Origin: JADJNW01 sp964517175
GTDB taxonomy: Bacteria > Bacteroidota > Bacteroidia > Chitinophagales > Saprospiraceae
Assembly (NCBI GenBank): GCA_964517175.1
Contig: CAZFBU010000003.1
Span: 1 to 64,000 of the forward strand
Reading direction: 5' to 3'
Length of the DNA: 64,000 nucleotides
The notes below the pieces were generated by a model. It was not told where the DNA came from. It worked only from the letters and a program-made list of their open reading frames with translations, and made no database searches. Shown piece by piece: positions 1 to 6,839 of this stretch. The position numbers were made by a program, and so were the translations under genes. The first letter of the stretch is position 1; each line of letters begins with the position of its first letter.

Positions 1-44
1 ACTCTCCTAAACGCCTCTTCTCCGCCTCTCTTCCGAAGGGATTG

Positions 45-76
45 CAAAGATATAACTCATAAAATTCCTGTGCAAG
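45..76 (-). promoter_or_regulatory. Bacteroidota-type promoter reading off the left edge
   Basis: On the minus strand a TTG element (CTTG, 73-76) is followed after 20 bases by TATCTTTG (45-52), a full match to the TAnnTTTG -7 box of the Bacteroidota primary sigma factor. No gene start lies between it and base 1, so it probably serves a gene left of the window. The rest of 1-304 shows no open frame and is AT-rich downstream sequence of the crt operon. Confidence 0.5.
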
Positions 77-304
77 CTTTTTCAGAAAAAAAATTCAAGA
101 AAATATATTTCACTTGAAATTATGTTGCGCCTGCATTCTAAAATTGCAGAAATACGAAATAATATTCTGAAATACCCGAATTTTGACTACTTCTTTCTTA
201 AAAGAAAACTAAAAAGCATCCGAAGATTTTTTTAGGGAATTTTTGCGTTTCTGTAAAGTCGCATTTCAATAACCCACGAGATCGAAAATTGGTTCAGTAA
301 AGGT

Positions 305-1159
305 TTATTTTTTTCTAAATTTTTCAAACAACGTGACCGTGCCAAAGAGGAGAAGGAATCCATAGACCGAATCGTCGGCGGGCACCGAGGTGATGCGCAC
401 GCCCAGGTATTCTTCAGGATTGTAGATAACGATCGGTTCCTGGGTGTAGCCGCCGGTCAGTACGCCATTGACTATGAGAAAAGGAATCAGGCTGACGAGA
501 TACGCCAAATAAAAGCGGCTGCGATAGCTTCCATCCAGAAATAAAAGGTGGAAAAGAAGAAAAAAGCCGGTGAGCAGGAAAGTTGTTGACGTATAAATAT
601 GATCCCAATACCAGAACCCGATCAGCAGAAAAACAACGATCATAGAAATGGTGAGCGTACGCTCGACCGGAGCCAGCAAATCTTTTTTGATATAAAAATT
701 CAGACATTCGTAGATAAAGACACAAGCAAACGGGACGGTGAAGAAGAACAGCCACTCTTCCACCGGCAACCGGAAGAGAAAAATCTCCGTAAGATAGGTG
801 TGATTGAAATCCCAGACGCCCTGCACCGTGAAGAACACATCCCACGCGATAAAAATCGCGCCCATGATGGCAATTGCCGGCAGCAAATATTTCCACTCCT
901 TATAGTAATGTACATTTTTGTCGAAGCTGAGCGCAAAAACCGGAACGAAGGTAAAAAGATGCAGGTAGAAATAGGTCCAGCGCGTTTCGAGCCACGGTAA
1001 AAGTTTGACCTGGGGTACATCAAGCAGCAGATTATCAGGTTTGATGGGGTCGGTAAGCCAGATGAAGCCGACGAGCAGCAAGGGAAAAACCACCAATATC
1101 CATTGCGAGGCAACGCGCCAGGAAGCATGTATCTTCAGGTTTGACGCGATTTCATTCAT
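305..1159 (-). CDS. crtY: Lycopene cyclase, fused CrtYc-CrtYd type
   Basis: This 284-residue, very hydrophobic protein has about seven predicted membrane helices and fits the heterodimer-type lycopene beta-cyclase family (CrtYc/CrtYd) in fused form. Two internal repeats each carry the family signature: PVEEWLFFFTVPF around residue 131 and the related PADDSVYGFLLL near residue 260. The reaction would be cyclisation of lycopene ends to beta-ionone rings in the membrane. The ATG starts one base after the stop of crtB, so translation is probably coupled, and the gene closes the order crtI-crtB-crtY. Substrate (lycopene versus neurosporene) cannot be read from sequence. Confidence 0.85.
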   Translation of the reverse strand: MNEIASNLKIHASWRVASQWILVVFPLLLVGFIWLTDPIKPDNLLLDVPQVKLLPWLETRWTYFYLHLFTFVPVFALSFDKNVHYYKEWKYLLPAIAIMGAIFIAWDVFFTVQGVWDFNHTYLTEIFLFRLPVEEWLFFFTVPFACVFIYECLNFYIKKDLLAPVERTLTISMIVVFLLIGFWYWDHIYTSTTFLLTGFFLLFHLLFLDGSYRSRFYLAYLVSLIPFLIVNGVLTGGYTQEPIVIYNPEEYLGVRITSVPADDSVYGFLLLFGTVTLFEKFRKK

Positions 1160-1160
1160 A

Positions 1161-1844
1161 TTAAAGAATATTGAAACTATTTTTCACCGCAGTCTGAAAA
1201 AGCAAATATAGCTTCTTGCCATTGGCCACACGAATGCGCTCTTGGGTGACGCGGTGCACCGGCGCATTCTTTATTTTTTGGAACAAATTGGTATAATAAA
1301 CATACGCCAGGTAAACGCCGAAGCGCGCGCCTTTCGGCAATTGTACAATGCCCACCAGGGCGTCGTCGAAGTCCTTTTTAATATCAGTCTCGATCTCAAT
1401 TTTGTCTTCCAGNNNNNNNNNNNNNNNNNNNNNNNNNNNNNNNNNNNNNNNNNNNNNNNNNNNNNNNNNNNNNNNNNNNNNNNNNNNNNNNNNNNNNNNN
1501 NNNNNNNNNNNNCTGTCGAGAAATGCGTCGATCAACTCCATTTCAATACTGTATTGATGCACCGTTTGCTGAAAAGCCTGCAGCACCGGATTCAAACTGA
1601 TGCGCTCTTCGATGGCCTGGTAAGTTTCTTCGCGGAAACGCTTGAGCAGTTTTGCTTTCGGATAATCGTGAAATGTATCCACAATTTCATCCGCGAAGCG
1701 CACAAAACCATAAATCGCGTAAATCGGCGCGCGGAATCGCTTGTCGAACACGCGAATGCCCGTTGAAAACGAAGTGCTGTATCGCTTGGTGATCAGTTCG
1801 CTGCACTCCATGCAGGTATTGTTGTACAGATGCATTTGGGTCAT
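1161..1844 (-). CDS. crtB: Phytoene synthase, interrupted by assembly gap
   Basis: The gene encodes phytoene synthase, which condenses two geranylgeranyl diphosphates head to head. The N-terminal part has the Bacteroidota CrtB pattern: a conserved YSTSFSTGIRVFDKRFR stretch followed by IYGFVRFADEIVD, whose DEIVD aspartates bind Mg-diphosphate. The C-terminal part (GVYLAYVYYTNLFQKIK) is also typical. A 100-N gap (1413-1512) removes the middle, including the second aspartate-rich motif. Family members are about 275-280 residues and only about 195 real residues are present, so the true gap should be nearer 250 bp than 100 (inference). The start could be the ATG at 1844 or 1835, or a TTG at 1850; 1844 was chosen. 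It sits between crtI and crtY in one operon. Confidence 0.88.
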   Translation of the reverse strand: MTQMHLYNNTCMECSELITKRYSTSFSTGIRVFDKRFRAPIYAIYGFVRFADEIVDTFHDYPKAKLLKRFREETYQAIEERISLNPVLQAFQQTVHQYSIEMELIDAFLDXXXXXXXXXXXXXXXXXXXXXXXXXXXXXXXXXXLEDKIEIETDIKKDFDDALVGIVQLPKGARFGVYLAYVYYTNLFQKIKNAPVHRVTQERIRVANGKKLYLLFQTAVKNSFNIL

Positions 1845-1845
1845 G

Positions 1846-1921
1846 GTCAATTCTGGTTTCTGGTTTCAGGTTTCTGGTTTCAGGTTTTGTGTAACCAGCG
1901 ACCAGAAGCCAGTAACCAGTG
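1846..1921. repeat. Degenerate heptamer repeat with opposed arms in the crtI-crtB spacer
   Basis: The spacer between crtI and crtB is made of TTTCTGG/TTTCAGG words (1850-1886) followed by their complement, CCAGNAA-type words (1897-1921), so the transcript can fold into an imperfect hairpin with heptamer-periodic arms. The right arm shares AACCAGCGACCAGAA (15 bases, exact) with the array inside dnaX near 35249, which shows one repeat family at two sites. Other members lie upstream of hisG, hisH, hisIE and dnaX. Confidence 0.7.
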
Positions 1922-1922
1922 T

Positions 1923-3398
1923 CTAGTTTTTAAAATTTTTCGCAATGTCATCGGCGACCACCTGCCCGGAAATGAGCGAAGGCGGCATGCCCGGTCCCGG
2001 GGTTGTCAATTGCCCGGTGTAGTACAGGTTCTTGACCTTAGAGCTGCGGAGCTTGGGCTTCAGGAAAGCCGTTTGCAGCAGCGTATTCGCCAGTCCGTAG
2101 GCGTTGCCTTTGTATGCGTGATAATCTTTTTTGAAATCGTTGTGTGCGTAAGAACGCTTATATACTATATGCTTACGAATTTCCTGTCCGGTCAGATTCT
2201 CCAACCTGTCCATTATAATATTAAAGTATTTTTCGCGCATTTGTTCCGTATCCTCCAGATCGGGAGCCAGCGGAACCAACAGGAACAAATTCTCGCAACC
2301 CGCCGGTGCTACGCTCGGATCAGTTACGGATGGTACGCAGGCATAGAATAACGGTTTGCTTGGCCATTGCGGCTGGTCGTAGATCTCAATGGCGTGCTGA
2401 TCGAAGTCTTCATCGAAAAACAAATTGTGATGGTGCAGCCCTTCGAGTTTTTTATTGACCCCCAGATAAAATAGCAGCGACGAAGGCGCCATCACGCGCT
2501 TATCCCAGTAACTTTCGGTATATTGTCGGCTGCGTTCCGGCAAGAGATGCTGTTCTACATGGTGATAATCCGCGCCACCGACTACAATGTCGGCTTCGTA
2601 TTCCGCATCAGCGGTGATGACTTTTTTGGCGTGACCGTTCGGCACATAAATACTGGTCACTTCCTGATTGAGCAGAATTTTCACACCCATTTCTTCCGCC
2701 AGACTCACCATGCCTTCGATGATCTTGAACATACCCCCCATCGGGTACCAGGTACCCAGCGCAATGTCCGCGTAGTTCATCAGGCTATACATCGCCGGCG
2801 TATTTTCGGGCGTCGCACCCAGAAACAGCACCGGAAATTCCAGCATTTGGATCAGTTGCTCATTTTTGAATAGCTTACGCACGGAATTGGAAATAGAAGA
2901 AAACATCTGCAGGCGGAACAAGCTCGCCACGATGCGCCAGTCGGCAAATTCCATGATCGAATGCGACGGCTTCTGCACAAATTCACGCATACCGACGCGG
3001 TACTTGTATTCGGCTTCGTCAATGAATTTCTTGAGGTTTTTGCTGCTGCCCGGCTCGTAGCGGTCGAACATGTCGTACAAGTCTTCCAGCTTAGCAGGCA
3101 CTTCCATCACGTTATCCTTACCGAAAAAAATGCTGTAGGAAGGATCCAGCCGAACGAGTTCGTAATAATCCGACGGGTTTTTACGGAACCTTGCGAAATA
3201 CTGCTCAAATACATCCGGCATCCAGTACCAGCTCGGTCCCATGTCAAAGGTGAAGCCTTTCGCCTGAAACTGGCGCGCGCGCCCACCCGGCACGGCGTTC
3301 TTCTCTAAAATGGTGACATCATAGCCCCGCTGCGCCAGGGTCGTTGCAGCAGACAAACCTGCGAATCCGGAACCAATTACAATGACTTTCTTTGCCAA
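1923..3398 (-). CDS. crtI: Phytoene desaturase (CrtI family)
   Basis: This 491-residue FAD-dependent oxidoreductase introduces double bonds into phytoene on the way to lycopene. It starts with the Rossmann dinucleotide site VIGSGFAGLSAATTLAQ (residues 6-22) followed by the GGRARQF region. It ends with the CrtI signature NLYYTGQLTTPGPGMPPSL, and the length is normal. It is the first gene of the operon crtI-crtB-crtY, and the spacer to crtB holds the heptamer repeat. The family also contains ketolases and other desaturases, but the neighbouring crtB and crtY favour the phytoene-to-lycopene role. About 200 bp separate its start from the M14 peptidase gene, and the promoter should lie there; I could not fix its boxes. 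Confidence 0.93.
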   Translation of the reverse strand: MAKKVIVIGSGFAGLSAATTLAQRGYDVTILEKNAVPGGRARQFQAKGFTFDMGPSWYWMPDVFEQYFARFRKNPSDYYELVRLDPSYSIFFGKDNVMEVPAKLEDLYDMFDRYEPGSSKNLKKFIDEAEYKYRVGMREFVQKPSHSIMEFADWRIVASLFRLQMFSSISNSVRKLFKNEQLIQMLEFPVLFLGATPENTPAMYSLMNYADIALGTWYPMGGMFKIIEGMVSLAEEMGVKILLNQEVTSIYVPNGHAKKVITADAEYEADIVVGGADYHHVEQHLLPERSRQYTESYWDKRVMAPSSLLFYLGVNKKLEGLHHHNLFFDEDFDQHAIEIYDQPQWPSKPLFYACVPSVTDPSVAPAGCENLFLLVPLAPDLEDTEQMREKYFNIIMDRLENLTGQEIRKHIVYKRSYAHNDFKKDYHAYKGNAYGLANTLLQTAFLKPKLRSSKVKNLYYTGQLTTPGPGMPPSLISGQVVADDIAKNFKN

Positions 3399-3562
3399 AT
3401 TATGCTACATTTTTTGTTTAACATCGAATCAACAGCGATGCAAAAGTTTTGTTTAAGAAATTTACAGCTTTATGACAATATCGTCAAACAAAAAGTAGGA
3501 ATACTTGAATTTTGGAGTAAATCTGCGCCATAAAAAAGAAAAAAATCACCAAAATGCTGTTT

Positions 3563-3581
3563 AAAAAGCATCCTGATGCTT
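3563..3581 (-). terminator. Likely intrinsic terminator of the M14 peptidase gene
   Basis: Read on the minus strand, just after the M14 stop codon, a 6-bp stem AAGCAT/ATGCTT with a 4-base loop is followed by a short T run. The stem is short, so strength is uncertain, but position and polarity fit termination before the crt operon. Confidence 0.45.
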
Positions 3582-3601
3582 CATCAATTTTTCATAACTT
3601 T

Positions 3602-6178
3602 TTACTCACGGGTCGGTACGCGCAATACCTCGCCGAAGAAAATGGCATTGAGCAACAGGCGCGACGTGCCGTACCAGTAGCCACGGAAGTAAGGATCATC
3701 CACAAACAGCACCGTTCGGCCACCGCCTACGCCGTTGACAACCAGACTGGCGGTGTTGCTTATTTTTTCCAAATTGGCAGCCGAGACAAAACCACTGACC
3801 AGCGGATTTTCATCATACTGAATGACCGTAGCGTAAGGGTTAGCGCTGGTTTTCAGGAAAATCCGGCTGTCGCGCAGCAGGTAAATATCCCGATCCGTAA
3901 AGCCAAAACCCAGCGGATTGGTGATGTCCAGATCGCCCCGATAAATGGAACCAGCCACCACTTTTGCCCCTTCGATTTCGGAAGCATTCACAAAGTCGAA
4001 GCGCTGATTGCCGGTCGTATCCGGTTTCAGGTCGATGAGGAGTTGCTCCGATGCAAGCCCCTGCTGCATTGCCCATTGGGTAGCCCGCCGGATGGTGATG
4101 AGCGTGCCGCCCTGCTGCACCCAGCTTTTGAGGCGAGCGACAGTGTTGTTGCTCAATGAATTATAACCGCCGTCCGGTAAGATCAGTGTTTTATACCGTT
4201 GCAAAGAAACCCGGCTCAGGTCGGACATGTCAATTTTGCTCACCGGAATAGCGGCGTGCATATTCAGCAGAAACCAGATGGCGCCTGCGTTATAAGCATT
4301 CACGCCATTGCCGATAACCATCGCTACTTCGGGTTTTTCCACCGTGCGGATATTATTGCTGCCCAGGTCAATGCCGCTTACGCTGAAGCCAGTCTCCGCA
4401 CTGGTTACTGAAATCTGAACTGCTTGTGCCGCTGCGTTCACCAAACGATAAAGCGAATCCGCAGAAATTTTCTGGTACTGAACCGGAATCACGATAGAAC
4501 CGTAGTCAAAATCCTTTTTGCTGTTGCCAACTTTGAGGCTGAAAGGCTTGAATGCCACCCGGGTCATAATGTCATTTTGCTGAAGCTGATAAAGCAGTTT
4601 GGAAGCATTAAAATCCTGCCAGCTAAAGACGTAAGCATAGTCGGATTTGCCGTTTTCTACGCCGCCGGTGATGGTTTTTAGGGCTTGCACCCGCTCGCCC
4701 TTAGCGAATTTTGCATTTCTAACGGCCGCGAAAGGCACACCGAAGCCATGCGCCAGCGTGTAGCCGGTCACATCGTAATAAGTGCTGTCCACAAAAGAGG
4801 TCATCTCCTCGAAAAAAGAATGCACCATGCGATACTGCGGCTGCCGGGCAGGCACGATGTAGGAGGTGCCAGCCTCGAAGGTCTTGCCATCAATAGTTAG
4901 CGTTGCCGGTATTTCGTACACCTCCAGGCGATGGCGCAGCATGAGTTCCAGCAGTTTCTGCGTCAGATTTTTATCCGCCGCGCTACCGAATACGAACGCT
5001 TTGTTTGGGTTTTTATCAGCATCCGTCAAAGCAGAGCGGAAAAATCGCTTTTGAAACGGCAGAAGTACCTGTTTTTCCGCCACTGCGCCGCGCACTGTAG
5101 CAATGCCGGTGGCAACGTGCCGCAAAATCGTAGAGCCGAAGGTTTTCAGCCCATCCCGGCTCTCCTGCACCAGCCCGCGCGAGCTGCCCACCTCAAACGT
5201 TACGCCCAGTCCGCCCTGAAAATCGGGATAGGTAGAGCCGTAAATCGGTGAGAAGTTGTCGAATACTTCTTTGGTAAAATACAGCGCTCCCAGTTCGTCC
5301 AGCGCTTGCGCGAAATATTGCGCCATTTTCACATTGAGCACCTCGTAGTTTTCCCGTGGCACCACCGGACTCTCCGAACCCAGCGGCGGTGAAGGCTCAA
5401 AGTAGTAAGCGCTATTGGTGCCCATTTCGTGAAAATCGATCATGACATTCGGATACCAGCGGTGAAAAAAATCCAGCCGCGCCTGACTTTCGACATGCAC
5501 CGCCGGCAGCCAGTCGCGATTCAGATCAAACCAAAAGTGGTTGGTACGGCCGCCGGGCCAGGCGGCGTTATGCTCTACATCGTTGGGATCCGCCACCGGC
5601 GGGAAAGATTTGTACTGGTTGTGCCAGGTCGCCATGCGGTCGCGCCCGTCGGGATTGAGGGCCGGATCCATGGTAATGACGGCTTCCTTCAGCCAGGCCT
5701 GCGTTTCGGGACTTTGGGAAGCGATGAGGTAGTAAGCCGTGAGCAGAGCCGCTTCGCCGCTGGAAGTTTCTGCGCCGTGTACGCTGTAGCCGAGGTGCAC
5801 AACGACGGGTAGTTTGGCGTAATCGGGCTCGGGGGCTGCGGGGTCCAAGAGCGTTAGGTGTTCCTGCCGGATTTGCTCCAGCCGGGCGTGATTTTCCGGA
5901 GCGGTAATGGTAAGAACGACCTGCGGCCGTTCTTCATACGTCTTACCAATTACCTCGAAAGTCGCCTTGTCGGAAAGGCGCGCCAGTTCAGCAAAATACG
6001 CTACAATCCGGTCGTGGCGGGTGTAATGCGAGCCGATCGGGTAGCCCAGAAATTCCTCCGGCGTCGGGATATTTGGATCAAAACCTGTTTTATTTTGCGG
6101 AAAATAGTAGTCATTTTGGGCAAAAGCCTGACCAAACAGAATTGATGTCAGGAATGCGAAGAAAAAGAGCTTTTTCAT
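3602..6178 (-). CDS. Secreted M14-family zinc carboxypeptidase-like protein
   Basis: The 858-residue protein begins with a clean signal peptide (MKKLFFFAFLTSILFGQAFA). Residues of about 60-350 form an M14 peptidase domain. HGAETSSGEAALL supplies the HxxE zinc ligands, DPALNPDGRDR holds the substrate-binding region, NRDW follows, and DFHEMG gives a downstream histidine. The C-terminal third contains a class I glutamine-amidotransferase-like fold (MVIGNGVNAYNAGAIWFLLN, then TLILPDGGYNSL), an arrangement known in large Bacteroidota M14 proteins. It should act in the periplasm or outside the cell on peptides; the substrate is unknown. No T9SS sorting domain is visible at the C-terminus. Confidence 0.85.
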   Translation of the reverse strand: MKKLFFFAFLTSILFGQAFAQNDYYFPQNKTGFDPNIPTPEEFLGYPIGSHYTRHDRIVAYFAELARLSDKATFEVIGKTYEERPQVVLTITAPENHARLEQIRQEHLTLLDPAAPEPDYAKLPVVVHLGYSVHGAETSSGEAALLTAYYLIASQSPETQAWLKEAVITMDPALNPDGRDRMATWHNQYKSFPPVADPNDVEHNAAWPGGRTNHFWFDLNRDWLPAVHVESQARLDFFHRWYPNVMIDFHEMGTNSAYYFEPSPPLGSESPVVPRENYEVLNVKMAQYFAQALDELGALYFTKEVFDNFSPIYGSTYPDFQGGLGVTFEVGSSRGLVQESRDGLKTFGSTILRHVATGIATVRGAVAEKQVLLPFQKRFFRSALTDADKNPNKAFVFGSAADKNLTQKLLELMLRHRLEVYEIPATLTIDGKTFEAGTSYIVPARQPQYRMVHSFFEEMTSFVDSTYYDVTGYTLAHGFGVPFAAVRNAKFAKGERVQALKTITGGVENGKSDYAYVFSWQDFNASKLLYQLQQNDIMTRVAFKPFSLKVGNSKKDFDYGSIVIPVQYQKISADSLYRLVNAAAQAVQISVTSAETGFSVSGIDLGSNNIRTVEKPEVAMVIGNGVNAYNAGAIWFLLNMHAAIPVSKIDMSDLSRVSLQRYKTLILPDGGYNSLSNNTVARLKSWVQQGGTLITIRRATQWAMQQGLASEQLLIDLKPDTTGNQRFDFVNASEIEGAKVVAGSIYRGDLDITNPLGFGFTDRDIYLLRDSRIFLKTSANPYATVIQYDENPLVSGFVSAANLEKISNTASLVVNGVGGGRTVLFVDDPYFRGYWYGTSRLLLNAIFFGEVLRVPTRE

Positions 6179-6271
6179 GGATATCAGGTGTTTTAAATGA
6201 AGAAAGATGCACTTTTACCGAAAGGTAAAACCTGTGAACAAAGAAAACAAAAAAACGACCGTGTATTTGGG

Positions 6272-6670
6272 CTATTTTTGCTGCACCCAAGCCAGATAGC
6301 CGCCCCTCAAGTCGTATGTTTCCCGGAAGCCAAGTTGTTGCATTTGCTTTGCGGCGCTCGGGCTACGGCTACCGGAACGGCAGTAGATATACACCGGTTT
6401 GGTTTTATCCAGTTGCTGAATTTCAGCAGCAAAATTGTCATTCATTACATCAATATTCACTGCCTCACCGATATATCCTTGTGCATATTCTCCAGGCGTG
6501 CGCACGTCAATCAGTTGGACGTCACCGGTCGTGATTTTCGTCTTAAAATCAGGCACGCTCAATACTTCGCTTTTGGAAGCAGACAATACTGTCGTTTCGG
6601 TTTTATTTTGAGATTGACAAGCCACCGCCGACAGGGCGATGATGAGGGGAAAGAAAAACCATTTTTTCAT
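6272..6670 (-). CDS. Rhodanese-domain lipoprotein
   Basis: The 132-residue protein starts MKKWFFFPLIIALSAVAC with a lipobox ending in AVAC, so it should be a periplasm-facing lipoprotein. The remainder is a single rhodanese domain: VQLIDVRTPGEYAQGYI near residue 50 and the catalytic loop CRSGSRS near residue 97, in which the cysteine would carry persulfide sulfur. A longer upstream frame exists, but the lipoprotein signal and a TATCTTTG -7 box at 6686-6693 support the start at 6670. The sulfur donor and acceptor are unknown. It lies between two secreted metallopeptidase-type genes on the same strand, with gaps of 93 and 169 bp. Confidence 0.88.
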   Translation of the reverse strand: MKKWFFFPLIIALSAVACQSQNKTETTVLSASKSEVLSVPDFKTKITTGDVQLIDVRTPGEYAQGYIGEAVNIDVMNDNFAAEIQQLDKTKPVYIYCRSGSRSPSAAKQMQQLGFRETYDLRGGYLAWVQQK

Positions 6671-6685
6671 TTGCTTTTTTATTTG

Positions 6686-6693
6686 CAAAGATA
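6686..6693 (-). promoter_or_regulatory. Candidate -7 box for the rhodanese gene
   Basis: TATCTTTG on the minus strand, 15 bases before the chosen start, matches TAnnTTTG exactly. No clear -33 TTTG is present at the expected distance, so the call rests on the -7 box alone. Confidence 0.35.
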
Positions 6694-6839
6694 CAAAGTT
6701 CTGCATACAGAAAACCGTAATATTCATCGCCGAAAGAAAGAAGCTGTTCTCCAAATTTTAGCGCGGGAAAGCACAAACAGAAAAAGCTTCCGCAGCCACC
6801 GCCACGAAAGCCTTTTCTTTGATTTTTCATGCAATAACG

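Noticed and set aside
6213..6230. Hairpin TTTTACC-GAAA-GGTAAAA upstream of the M14 gene, considered as terminator or riboswitch
   Set aside because: The stem is only 7 bp with no T tract in either useful direction and no conserved riboswitch features.
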